Shown in pieces: positions 8,089-16,235 of a stretch of 36,402 nucleotides of DNA; position 1 is the stretch's first letter; each line of letters opens with the position of its first letter. Made by a program: the position numbers and the translations under genes. Source of the DNA: Acidobacteriota bacterium (GTDB taxonomy: Bacteria; Acidobacteriota; Terriglobia; Terriglobales; Acidobacteriaceae). Under the pieces are notes generated by a model. That model was not told the DNA's origin. It did no database searches and was given only the letters and a program-made list of their open reading frames with translations. The stretch covers positions 1 through 36,402 of the forward strand of contig JAJZVZ010000031.1 in assembly GCA_021846945.1 (NCBI GenBank), in the 5' to 3' direction.

Positions 8089-8997
8089 TTGCGCATCACC
8101 GTGGTCACTACGACTCTGAATGCAATGCCGTACATTGCAGATACAACGCGGTCGGTTCTCCAGTCCACCTACTCCGATTTAGAGTATATGATCATCGATG
8201 CGGGGTCGTGCGATGGGACACTAGAGTATCTGCGCAGCCTTTCCGACAGTCGTGTGCAACTCCACGTGAGAAAGGGATCGGGGCCGTACGAGGCTGTGGA
8301 TTGGGGATTCAGGCATGCGACTGGAGACGTACACGCATGGCTCAATGGGGACGACCTCTACTATCCTGGGACAATTTCCAGTGTTGCACAACTTTTCACC
8401 GAATTTCCAGATGTCCAGTGGATCACGGGGTTGCCTTCATTCGTGGATGCAGAGGGTCGTTGCACGATGGTGGCCGTTCCTAGCTCCTATCCAAGACGCT
8501 ATATAGCGAATGGGTGGTTCACTCCATCCGTCTTTGGAAGTCTGATTCAGGAATCTATGTTTTGGCGCCGAGGATTATATGAAAGGGCTGGCGGACTCGA
8601 TTTGGGCTACGAACTGGCAGCTGATTTCGAACTGTGGACGCGCTTTGCCCGTTACGCACCGCTCGTTGCAGTTAATACTCTTTTGGCTGCTTGGCGCAAA
8701 CATGGAAGCAACCGCTCCGTGACGATGCGCTCCATGTATCTTGAGGATGTTGAGCGAGCTACGAAGGACCTGCCGCATATTACCCCTTTTAAGAGATGGC
8801 TTTGCCGGTGTGAACAGGCAAGACACGTACTTCGCTTAGCAGAATGGCACCGTACTCCGTACATATATTTTTCGATGACGGACTCGCGCTGGAGGCTCTG
8901 CACAGGTTTCAGGCCGATTTCGCGATATAGCTTTCAACAATTGCGGATGGAATATCGAGCGACCCGGGAACGCGCTCGACGCATTCCGCATTTCTAG
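8089..8997 (+). CDS. Family 2 glycosyltransferase
   Basis: A 302-residue cytoplasmic GT-A enzyme. It starts at TTG behind a near-perfect Shine-Dalgarno sequence. The nucleotide-binding strand TVVTTTLNAMPYIADTTRS is followed by YMIIDAGSCDGTLEYLRSL (first Asp pair) and the metal-binding motif VHAWLNGDDLYYPG, where DxD is modified to NGDD. The acceptor side includes QESMFWRRGLYERAGGLD and ADFELWTRFAR, the ED-type catalytic region. The closest general group is the PGL/p-HB-like and WcaA-like GT2 enzymes that transfer a hexose in repeat-unit assembly. Donor and acceptor are unknown. It begins 38 bases after the polymerase gene, consistent with one transcript. Confidence 0.88.
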   Translation: MRITVVTTTLNAMPYIADTTRSVLQSTYSDLEYMIIDAGSCDGTLEYLRSLSDSRVQLHVRKGSGPYEAVDWGFRHATGDVHAWLNGDDLYYPGTISSVAQLFTEFPDVQWITGLPSFVDAEGRCTMVAVPSSYPRRYIANGWFTPSVFGSLIQESMFWRRGLYERAGGLDLGYELAADFELWTRFARYAPLVAVNTLLAAWRKHGSNRSVTMRSMYLEDVERATKDLPHITPFKRWLCRCEQARHVLRLAEWHRTPYIYFSMTDSRWRLCTGFRPISRYSFQQLRMEYRATRERARRIPHF

Positions 8998-9049
8998 ATC
9001 GCTCTATCTTCCAGACATGCCTCATTGAAACACAGAACACCCAAAATGC

Positions 9050-9199
9050 ATGCAACCGAAATTTATAGAGAGCAATCCATATGACGGTGTAACGGCCGAA
9101 AGGATGACATACCACAGTAAGTGGAGGTCGTATGTTCCCCTGACGCCTCCGCTGCCAGGGCTCTGGCAGAAGCGTGAGAGACACCGAGTGTACCTATGA
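9050..9199 (+). CDS. Possible 49-codon leader ORF coupled to the next glycosyltransferase
   Basis: The ATG at 9050 opens a 49-codon frame whose TGA (9197-9199) overlaps the ATG of the next gene at 9196 in an ATGA arrangement. The peptide is MQPKFIESNPYDGVTAERM and onward, ending in PLPGLWQKRERHRVYL. I recognise no family, see no signal peptide, and no clear ribosome site precedes it. It could be a translational coupler, a remnant of a deleted gene's 3' end, or chance. It is listed because the overlap is exact and the ~200-base spacer is otherwise empty. Confidence 0.25.
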   Translation: MQPKFIESNPYDGVTAERMTYHSKWRSYVPLTPPLPGLWQKRERHRVYL

Positions 9200-10302
9200 A
9201 AATCGCACACGTTATTCAAAACTTGGAGTGCGGCGGGGATGTGGCTATGGCAGTGGGTTTGACCTCACAGTGTGCCGTCCGAGGGCATGAGGTCCATGTT
9301 CTTTGCTTGGATCGACCGACGGGCAGCGCTCACGAACGCCAGTGGCTGGATGTTTTGAAACGGCACCAGGTGTCCACTCGCTTCCTCGGCAGAAGGACCA
9401 AGTACCCGGGGCTTGTCGCTGCCATGAAGATATGGTGGCTGATTCAACGTCAGCACTACGAGATTGTTCATTCGCATTTGTCAATGCCCGATGCGATAGT
9501 CGGTCTTGTCCGGCGTGTCACACCTGTTCGATTCAAGCATGTTCTAACCGTTCACAATACGCGTGAGCCACGTTCTCGGGTTAGGAGGATCTGCGCCAGT
9601 GGCGCTAACGTAGTCTATTGCTCCGCAACTGTCCAGCGCCAGAGTCCTCTGGTCGGCAGCTCACATATGGTGATTCCCAATGGCGTCGATCAGGAACAGT
9701 ATATCGTCCCCGGTGCAAAGCGCGTTGAGACAAGAAGGAACCTTGGAGTACAGGATGACGTAACTCTGATAGTTGCAGTTGGCCGCATTTGCGCTCAAAA
9801 AAACTTTGAATCAGCGATCAATGCGATATCGATGCTCGATCGACGTAGAGACTGTTGCACACTTCGGCTGCTAATCTGCGGCGAAGGCACAGAACGGCAG
9901 CGGCTAGAAGCGCGAGTCAAGCAATTGAACCTAAGTCGGGCCATCGCGTTTTTGGGCGACAGAACCGATCTACCAGTGCTATTTGCAGCCAGCGACGTAT
10001 TCCTAAGTGTATCCCTGTACGAAGGTATGCCGCTTGCTGTCCTCGAGGCACTGGCGGCGGGACTGCCATGTGTGCTCTCTTCGATAGACGAGCACTACGA
10101 AATTGCTAGAACAATGCCAGGCTGTGCGTTTGCGCCCCCAACGAGTTCTAAGAAGATTGCATCAGCCATTCAGAGCCTTCGCACATACGCATTTTCACGC
10201 GATGAATTGATTCGTGCTCGAGCGCCCGTTATAACGAGGTTTTCGATTGACAATTGCGCTGCTTCATACTTGTCGCTGTACAGCTCACTATGTGGCGCCT
10301 GA
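9196..10302 (+). CDS. Family 4 glycosyltransferase
   Basis: A 368-residue GT-B retaining glycosyltransferase. The N-terminal acceptor domain starts MKIAHVIQNLECGGDVAMA, the usual GT4 opening with a glycine-rich loop, followed by YEIVHSHLSMPDAIVGL. The interdomain region has VIPNGVDQEQY. The C-terminal donor domain has VAVGRICAQKNFESAINA, LRLLICGEGTERQRLE, IAFLGDRTDLPVLFAASD and the E(x7)E donor motif in LYEGMPLAVLEALAAGLPCV. It would add a sugar to the lipid-linked repeat unit in the cytoplasm. The sugar cannot be assigned. The start codon overlaps the stop of a small possible leader ORF. Confidence 0.9.
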   Translation: MKIAHVIQNLECGGDVAMAVGLTSQCAVRGHEVHVLCLDRPTGSAHERQWLDVLKRHQVSTRFLGRRTKYPGLVAAMKIWWLIQRQHYEIVHSHLSMPDAIVGLVRRVTPVRFKHVLTVHNTREPRSRVRRICASGANVVYCSATVQRQSPLVGSSHMVIPNGVDQEQYIVPGAKRVETRRNLGVQDDVTLIVAVGRICAQKNFESAINAISMLDRRRDCCTLRLLICGEGTERQRLEARVKQLNLSRAIAFLGDRTDLPVLFAASDVFLSVSLYEGMPLAVLEALAAGLPCVLSSIDEHYEIARTMPGCAFAPPTSSKKIASAIQSLRTYAFSRDELIRARAPVITRFSIDNCAASYLSLYSSLCGA

Positions 10303-10522
10303 ATATAGTACCCTTCGGTTGCAGGTGACCATGTTGTAGTTGGAGCATGATCGTTTGCGGTTCGCGATGCTCTCCTTCGTGCTGTGATCGCCCGGGCCCG
10401 TGCACCGGTACTTTACTTTACCTAGTTTGAATAAGAGGTCGTTCGGAATTCTGACGCACACTGCGCAGAGCACGCTCTTGCCTGGAGACGTTTCGCCGCC
10501 CAGGCGGAATAGAACAACACTC

Positions 10523-12088
10523 ATGGGTGCCGTAACGATAGAAGCTGGCACAGAGGCTGACAGCCGGGATGATATGACGCAGCTAAGAGCCAAAGAGCAG
10601 GTGGCATACGTCACGGGTCATTTCGGATCCGGAGCAATTCTCGCTGCGATGACACAATTGGGTAGTCTGCAGGTCATCATTGCTCTTAGTGGCATGGCAC
10701 GCAATAAAGTAGCTGCTCTCTATCTCCAAACCGATGGGATCGGTGAGTGGTCGCAAATACTTGGAGTCGCAACCGCACTTTTCGGGATTGTTCAGTTCGG
10801 GATGGTTGTCGGCCTTAGCCGAAACATCGCGAGTGCTAGAGACGACAAGGACCGGCAGCGTCAGCTGGCCGTAGCTAACTCGTTAACGACGCTGGTTGCT
10901 GTCATCGTGATGCTTGCAGCTTTCGTTTTGTGCGCTACGTCTTCTGTTGACCGGATTCTCGGCGCTGTGGGTATACCAGCTAAGGATAAGTACCTTTTGC
11001 TAACCTTGGTGCTTGCCGTGGCACCCGCCGAAGGCCTCAGGAACAACTATCAAAGCTTTCTTCAAGGCCTCCTCGATGTCCGTGGTATCGCTGTCACACG
11101 GGGAATCGCTGTCACCCTTGCGACCCTTGCGGCAATTCCACTCGTCATGATGTATGGACTAGTGGGCGTCTGCGCACAACTTGCAGTGGCCTCTGCACTA
11201 TTGTCGTTCCTTCTCGGATATCGCTGCTATCAACGTGGATATTCGCCACTTCAGTTCCAATGGAATACGACAGCAGCGGCTGGTCTTGCGACGTTCGGAG
11301 GAGCGTCGCTTGTGATAAGTTCTGCAAATAGCTTTGCAGATGTTTTGATCAGATCACAGCTAATTCACTACTCTGGGCTTTCTCAAACAGGACTATATCA
11401 AGCCGCATTCTTGGTTTCATCGCAGGTTACATTAATCGTACTGGGAAGCATTGGAGTATTCTCTCTTGCCAGTGTAAGTAGCTCCTTGGAACCGCGAATC
11501 ATAAGTCAGCAACTCCAAGCGATGTACAAGGTGATTCTTCCGATCTCAGCTATTAGCCTTAGCCTACTCGGTCTGCTCGAAAGACCTGTTCTTGAGTTGC
11601 TCTTTTCCTCACAGTTCGCTGCTGGCTCTCGGTTCCTCCCGCTTCTCCTCGTCGGGAATGCTGTGCAGGCTGCGAGCTGGGTTGCAGGCGCCCCGCTTCT
11701 CGGCTGTGGGCGCGTTCGTGCCTGGCTGATGCTGGAGCTAAGCGGTGCGTGTATTCGCTACTTGATTGTGATAGCCTTGCTTCCGCCCCTCGGAATACAG
11801 GCTATCCCGCTTGCGTTTTTGCTCGGTCAGATATTCGACATCATCGGCGCCTTGATCATCTCCTCGAAAAGCATGAAGATCCCAACTTCAGGCACAGTGT
11901 TAGCCCGAATAGGAATTAGTTCAGCACTTCCAGGAGGTCTCGCTCTCATTGGGCTGTACGGCACTCCCGGAATGTTCGTAGCAGGGGCCATGGTCCTAGC
12001 TGCAGGCAGCGTGGCTTTGGCGCCGTTGGAAGCGTCTCGGCTTGTGTCAGCAAGTCGAATCGCCATACACCGGTGCGTCCGTTTGTAG
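10523..12088 (+). CDS. Wzx-like polysaccharide flippase (MOP superfamily)
   Basis: This polytopic membrane protein of about 521 residues has 12-14 hydrophobic segments. It would carry the lipid-linked repeat unit across the inner membrane. The first helix region (VIIALSGMARNKVAALYLQTDGIGEWSQI) and the paired repeat layout (GLSRNIASARDDKDRQRQ after helix 2) fit Wzx/PST proteins of the MOP superfamily. The frame is open from a GTG at 10400, but those extra 41 codons are not hydrophobic or family-like. ATG 10523 or ATG 10574 are both plausible; neither has a strong ribosome site. The 3' end overlaps possible upstream starts of the next gene. The upstream ~220 bases (10303-10522) hold no other gene. 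Confidence 0.8.
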   Translation: MGAVTIEAGTEADSRDDMTQLRAKEQVAYVTGHFGSGAILAAMTQLGSLQVIIALSGMARNKVAALYLQTDGIGEWSQILGVATALFGIVQFGMVVGLSRNIASARDDKDRQRQLAVANSLTTLVAVIVMLAAFVLCATSSVDRILGAVGIPAKDKYLLLTLVLAVAPAEGLRNNYQSFLQGLLDVRGIAVTRGIAVTLATLAAIPLVMMYGLVGVCAQLAVASALLSFLLGYRCYQRGYSPLQFQWNTTAAAGLATFGGASLVISSANSFADVLIRSQLIHYSGLSQTGLYQAAFLVSSQVTLIVLGSIGVFSLASVSSSLEPRIISQQLQAMYKVILPISAISLSLLGLLERPVLELLFSSQFAAGSRFLPLLLVGNAVQAASWVAGAPLLGCGRVRAWLMLELSGACIRYLIVIALLPPLGIQAIPLAFLLGQIFDIIGALIISSKSMKIPTSGTVLARIGISSALPGGLALIGLYGTPGMFVAGAMVLAAGSVALAPLEASRLVSASRIAIHRCVRL

Positions 12089-12164
12089 CCAGGGATCTGT
12101 AAACACCGGTTTCGATGAAGAGAATGAGAGAAGGCCACTTAATAACGCAAGAGACATCCGGAGA

Positions 12165-13151
12165 ATGGCGAATATGAATTGCGGGAGCGTTATGTCATCG
12201 AGGCAGGAGATGCCAAGTAGTGGCCGTGAGAACATGCTTCCGCTCGTATCTGTAATTATTCCAGCCTTCAATTCCGCCCGATATTTGCAGGACGCTGTTC
12301 GAAGTGTATTCGACCAGTCGTACTCTGATGTTGAGTGTATTGTGATAGATGATGGTTCCACGGATAACACAGAGGAGGTCCTCAATGAGCTCTCCATCGT
12401 GTATCCAACCTTGAGAGCAGCATACAAGACAAATGGCGGATTGTCGTCGGCTCGCAACATGGGGCTGCAGATGTGTTCCGGAAGTTATATATCGTTTCTC
12501 GACGCCGACGATGTCCTGCTCCCCGGCAAGTTGGAGCGTCAAGTAACAGTTCTCAATTCGCATCCGGATGTAGGCATTGTCTATGGTGATTACCTGGTTG
12601 TAACAGAGGACCTGCGGGCATTCGCGGCGTTCACTGCTGAGATGCCGCGAAGACTTGACCCGATTGACGCGCTATCTTATAGGAATTGGATAGCTACACA
12701 GGCGTCTTTGATTCGGCGCACAGTAATCGACAAGGTCGGGATGTTTGACGAGAGACTCGCGGCTGCCGAAGACTGGGACTATTGGATCCGGTGCGCGAGG
12801 GTCGCTCAAATGTTCTACCTCGCAGGAGCGGTTGTTCTTTATCGACAGCACGGTACCCAGATGCATCGAGAGTATCCTCGCATGAGGCAAGCATGCATCC
12901 AGGTGGCGAAAAAGTCATTTTGCGATGACAAGAGAAGGCTTAGAACAGCGATGGCGGCAATTGAGTGGAATCATGCGAAGTATCTTTGGAAACAGCACAA
13001 CAGAAGAGCCGCCTTGATCGCTATCATGAATTGTGCTGTAAGGCACCACTTCGGATTGCATATGGGATGCATTCCGGGACAACTTGAGGCCATGTGTAAG
13101 TCGCCGCTCAGACTGTTCAAAGAGGCGTCTTCCGCGGATTTATTTCGGTGA
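12165..13151 (+). CDS. Family 2 glycosyltransferase
   Basis: A GT-A glycosyltransferase of about 328 residues. Its core begins PLVSVIIPAFNSARYLQDAV, followed by ECIVIDDGSTDNTEEVL (UDP-binding Asp), TNGGLSSARNMGL and the DxD motif in ISFLDADDVLLPGK. The acceptor side has DERLAAAEDWDYWIRC, the conserved ED-WxxW motif. The frame is open back to 12042, inside the flippase gene. I chose ATG 12165, but ATG 12174 or 12192 (GGGAG four bases upstream) are equally credible. It acts on the same lipid-linked intermediate as the other glycosyltransferases of the locus; specificity is unknown. Confidence 0.88.
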   Translation: MANMNCGSVMSSRQEMPSSGRENMLPLVSVIIPAFNSARYLQDAVRSVFDQSYSDVECIVIDDGSTDNTEEVLNELSIVYPTLRAAYKTNGGLSSARNMGLQMCSGSYISFLDADDVLLPGKLERQVTVLNSHPDVGIVYGDYLVVTEDLRAFAAFTAEMPRRLDPIDALSYRNWIATQASLIRRTVIDKVGMFDERLAAAEDWDYWIRCARVAQMFYLAGAVVLYRQHGTQMHREYPRMRQACIQVAKKSFCDDKRRLRTAMAAIEWNHAKYLWKQHNRRAALIAIMNCAVRHHFGLHMGCIPGQLEAMCKSPLRLFKEASSADLFR

Positions 13152-13550
13152 TCGGCAATGCTCGTACAGTCGGATCTGTCAACCCTCACTGGATTCGCGT
13201 CCCATTATCGCGGGATCCGCCGGAGAAATTGTCAGGGGGCGCAGCGCTCTCGGAAACCGCAAATGTTCCAACGCAGTTGTGTTCGCCTCGGATGCCATAA
13301 CTTGGACGATCCTGAAGAACCGGTAAAGGCAGATGGAGAACCCCTGCTAGCAGTACTTCAGCGACAAGCGACATTTCCAGCATAGTCGGTGCCTACGTAT
13401 ATCGAGGACGCGCGAAGTAGGTGCCGGACGAGGCCGGGACCTGGCAGATGCTGCGTGAAACCGCCACACAGTCATGCGACCTCCAGTGGCTTTGCCTCGA
13501 TAGCCTCACGATTGCAACTCTAAACCTTGCCGATTGGATGGGCGTTCGCG
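13152..13550 (+). other. 400-base gap, no recognised gene
   Basis: Short frames of 60-80 codons cross this stretch on both strands, but none has a ribosome site or a family-like pattern. No terminator hairpin is evident. It could be the eroded remains of another locus gene. Confidence 0.4.
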
Positions 13551-14336
13551 ATGCACGAAATTCTCGGAGTCAGACTCGCCACAGGCGGCTATCGGTCTCT
13601 CGCTAGACACACACTTGCATGGGCGAAAGCAGGAGAGTCGAGAGCCGTGTTTTTTGCCAATGTGCATGTCCTGATGGAGGGGCAAAACAATCCCTCGTTT
13701 CGCCAGTTGGTGAACCGTGCAGACCTCGTGAATCCGGACGGCATGCCGTTGGTTTGGGCCCTACGCGCCATGGGCGAGAAGAAGGCCTCGCGCGTGTATG
13801 GACCGGACGCGACCGAGGTTTTACTGCGCCAAGCGGGGCGCGCAGGCGTGCCGGTTGGATTCTATGGTGGGAGCAAGGCAACACTGGCGCAGTTGCTGCG
13901 GACCGTACGCCTGCGGTATCCAAGGCTCTCGATCGGCTTCTCAATGTCACCTCCCTACCGTGCCCTCACCGAAGAGGAAGATGAGGCGGTTGTACAGAAG
14001 ATATGCTCTGCGGGGGTTCGCCTTCTCTTTGTTGGGCTCGGCTGCCCAAAACAGGAGAAGTGGATCATCGCACATCGCCACCGTATCCCGGCAGTAATGC
14101 TGGGGGTGGGTGCGGCCTTCGACTTCCTGGCGGGGACAAAGCCCCAGGCGCCGCGCTGGATGATGCGGTTTGGACTTGAGTGGATATTTCGCCTCTGCTC
14201 TGAACCGCGTAGGCTGGCAGGCCGCTATTTGACCAATAACCCCCGGTTTGTTGCTTTCTTTCTGCAGCAATGGATTCGTTCGTTGCCAACGCGGTTGATG
14301 AGAGCTCAGCGCCCGAAGACTGAGATGAATGTGTAA
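13551..14336 (+). CDS. WecG/TagA/CpsF-family glycosyltransferase
   Basis: A 261-residue enzyme of the WecG/TagA/CpsF family (GT26), usual length about 250. ATG 13551 (MHEILGVRLATGGY) is preferred over a TTG at 13527. Family blocks in order are AVFFANVHVLMEG, then ADLVNPDGMPLVWALR with the conserved Asp, RVYGPDATEVLLRQA, PVGFYGGSKATLAQLL, VRLLFVGLGCPKQEKWI, PAVMLGVGAAFDFLAGT, PRWMMRFGLEWIFRL and EPRRLAGRYLTNNPRFV. Members transfer ManNAcA, ManNAc or Glc-type sugars to undecaprenyl-PP-linked acceptors at the membrane face. It is the last intact gene before the IS scar, so it marks the 3' limit of the first polysaccharide operon. Confidence 0.92.
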   Translation: MHEILGVRLATGGYRSLARHTLAWAKAGESRAVFFANVHVLMEGQNNPSFRQLVNRADLVNPDGMPLVWALRAMGEKKASRVYGPDATEVLLRQAGRAGVPVGFYGGSKATLAQLLRTVRLRYPRLSIGFSMSPPYRALTEEEDEAVVQKICSAGVRLLFVGLGCPKQEKWIIAHRHRIPAVMLGVGAAFDFLAGTKPQAPRWMMRFGLEWIFRLCSEPRRLAGRYLTNNPRFVAFFLQQWIRSLPTRLMRAQRPKTEMNV

Positions 14337-14360
14337 GCCCGCCTAAACGCAACAGGAGAT

Positions 14361-14379
14361 CCTCCGGCTTTGCCGGGGT
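14361..14379 (+). repeat. Hairpin at the left end of an IS200/IS605-type element
   Basis: CTCCGGCTTTGCCGGGG forms a stem with a TTT apex about 85 bases before the Y1 transposase start. IS200/IS605 elements are recognised through such subterminal hairpins rather than inverted repeats. A partner hairpin (GCCCC 14911-14915 with GGGGC 14925-14929) lies just after the transposase gene. Confidence 0.5.
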
Positions 14380-14464
14380 GGCAGTAGGGGTTCGACATTT
14401 ACCGCAGTCCATCAATGAAACTCCAGTCGTGAGCCGACCAAAGCACACGACAAGGAGAAGCTGG

Positions 14465-14897
14465 ATGGACCGAGTTGAGAGTTTAGGCCACTCCGTATGG
14501 GAGTGCAAGTACCATGTAGAGTTTGTCGCCAAGTGCCGGTGCAAGGCATTGTATGTGGAACTGCGACCTCATCTTGAGGAGGTTTTCCGCCCTTTGGCCG
14601 AGCAGAAAGAGAGCCGTGTACTGGAAGGCCATCTGATGTCGGACCACGTGCATATGCTTCTTTCGATCCCGCCCAAGTACGCGGTGTCAGAGGTAGTGGG
14701 TTATATCAAGGGCGAGAGTGCGATTCGCATGGCTCGGACGTATGGGGAGCGCAAGCAGAACTTCATCGGACAGCATTTCAGGGCACGCGGCTATCTTGTT
14801 TCGACCGTGGGGGCGCGATAAAGCACAGATACGGGAATATATCCGCAACCAAGAGGCTGAGGACAAGCGGCTGAACCAATTGCAAATGTGGAACTAG
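14465..14897 (+). pseudogene. tnpA: IS200/IS605-family Y1 transposase (TnpA), frameshifted
   Basis: The N-terminal part (ATG 14465, AAGGAG at 14452-14457) reads HSVWECKYHVEFVAKCR and VLEGHLMSDHVHMLLSIPP, the IS200 TnpA core with its HUH histidines (HVH), then FIGQHFRARGYLVSTVG. At 14809-14813 a run of five G shifts the frame, giving STVGAR and a TAA. Removing one G restores VGRDKAQIREYIRNQEAEDKRLNQL and a normal TAG at 14895-14897. The catalytic Tyr is expected in REYIRNQ, so the frame as written loses it. The total length (~143 residues) is normal once repaired. The element is therefore inactive as written, unless the extra G is a base-calling error. Confidence 0.85.
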
Positions 14898-14956
14898 TCA
14901 CCGCAAGGCGGCCCCAATCACGTCGGGGCGGCGTTAGCGACCCCGCTCAAGATGGG

Positions 14957-15776
14957 ATGAGACGGCTGGCCGCGCGTACAGCTAAGCTGTTCGCAGCGCA
15001 TTCAAGGATGCTCCAAGGAGACCAGCCAATCAGGAAGGCGAGCAGAGAATTGCCGAAGGTGGAAGCAGGAGTCGCCAAACCGGAGATGACCGTGGGCCTT
15101 GATCTGGGCGACCGCTACAGCCACTATTGCCTCTTTAACAGCGATGGAGAGGTAGTCGAGGAAGGGCGCGTACAAAGCACCGAGGATGCGCTGCGGCGGC
15201 ATTTCGAGGGCGAAGATTGTCTGCGCATCGCTCTGGAGTGTGGCGCCCACTCCACCTGGGTCAGCCGTTTGTTGAACGCTCTGGGCCATCTGGTCATCGT
15301 GGCCAATGCCGGCAAGATTTCCGCCATCACCGGCAGCGAATCGAAGAAGGACCGCAACGACGCCGAGAAACTGGCCCGCTTTGCTGCCTTTGATCCCAAG
15401 CTGCTCTCTCCGCTCGAGCATCGCAGCGAAGAGCGCCAGGTGGATTTGAATCTGATCCATGCACGTAGCACGCTGGGGCGGGCGCGGACGATGATCGTCA
15501 GCGCGCTGCGCTGTCTGGTCAAGAGCGCCGGAGGCCGTCTGCCCGCCTACTCGACCGAATCTTTTCCGGCTCTCGCGCTGGCGGCTATACCGCCCGCCCT
15601 CAGTGCGGTCGCCACCCCATTGGTCGAGCAGATCGTACTGCTCAATGCACAGGTCGATGGCATGGACAAGGAGATTGAAACGCTGTCTGCCAAGTATCCC
15701 CGAGATCGTTCTGCTGCGCACCGCACCCGGCGTGGGACCGATCGTTGCCGCCGCGTATGTGCTGACGCGGGGCTAG
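14957..15776 (+). pseudogene. IS110-family transposase, frameshifted and truncated
   Basis: The frame encodes the N-terminal DEDD domain of IS110 transposases: MTVGLDLGDRYSHYCLF with the first Asp, RIALECGAHSTWVSRLL with the Glu, then ITGSESKKDRNDAEKLARF with the Asp pair. A helical linker follows (IVSALRCLVKSAGGRLP, AQVDGMDKEIETLSAKYP). At CCCC 15698-15701 one extra C shifts the frame. Without it the protein continues YPEIVLLRTAPGVGPIVAAAY, the start of the Transposase_20 domain, then meets a TAG at 15774-15776. The rest of that domain, with the catalytic Ser, is missing, so the element cannot transpose. Full-length relatives have about 330-400 residues. The start is uncertain (14957, 15008 or 15086). 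It follows the IS200 remnant within about 60 bases. Confidence 0.85.
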
Positions 15777-16016
15777 CCCGATGCGGCCAGCAACCGATTC
15801 CAAGCAGAGGCTTTCAATCGAAGTGGCAAGCGCCAATCAATCTCGTGTCCGGGTGACTGCGTAAAGCGGCTGGGTCGTCATAGGCCGAGCTCAAGATAGC
15901 AGCCCCGATTCATCCCTATCGGGCCCCATCAGGCACCGTGCCCAGAGCGGCTCCAAACGAGTGCGTATAGAAGCCCGAGATGAACCTTCAAAACACGAAC
16001 GAAAGGCAAGTGAAAA

Positions 16017-16078
16017 GACAACAGCAACAGCAAAAACGCTACTAAGGAAAAACAAAAGCAAAAGCAACGACAAAAACC
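16017..16078 (+). repeat. A-rich CAA/AAAGC low-complexity tract
   Basis: An imperfect run of ACAGCAACAGCAAAAAC and AAAACAAAAGCAAAAGC units between the IS110 remnant and the methyltransferase gene. It is not a plausible coding sequence despite an open frame of Lys/Ser/Asn codons. The rest of 15857-16235 carries no gene. Confidence 0.55.
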
Positions 16079-16128
16079 TTGACAACGTCAGCCGTCTCAT
16101 AGAAGCCGCTTTGATCGGCTCACAACGT

Positions 16129-16155
16129 ATATCCCCCAGCTTTGCTGGGGGATAT
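16129..16155 (+). repeat. Perfect 12-bp hairpin with TTT loop
   Basis: ATATCCCCCAGC 16129-16140 pairs perfectly with GCTGGGGGATAT 16144-16155 around a TTT loop. Its apex (AGC-TTT-GCT) resembles that of the IS200-type left-end hairpin at 14361 (GGC-TTT-GCC). It may be a terminus of another IS200/IS605 or REP-like element, or act as a terminator. No U-tract follows on the + strand. Confidence 0.6.
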
Positions 16156-16235
16156 TTACAACCTCGTCAAAGCGTTGTCGCGAAAGACGAGTCGTTCTGG
16201 AGATCTGACTTCAAATTCATTAAGAGGATGACGCC

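Larger units (their letters stand above)
14361..14950 (+). mobile_element. IS200/IS605-like insertion element, probably inactive
   Basis: The element consists of a left hairpin (14361-14379), the frameshifted Y1 transposase gene and a right-side hairpin (14911-14929). No tnpB gene accompanies it. Exact cleavage sites cannot be fixed by eye; the outer limits given are approximate. Confidence 0.55.

Noticed and set aside
13603..13984. Several 100-120 codon frames overlapping the WecG/TagA gene
   Set aside because: They lie inside a gene with full-length family similarity and have no ribosome sites.
15002..15721. 239-codon minus-strand frame opposite the IS110 transposase
   Set aside because: Antisense shadow of the DEDD transposase domain.
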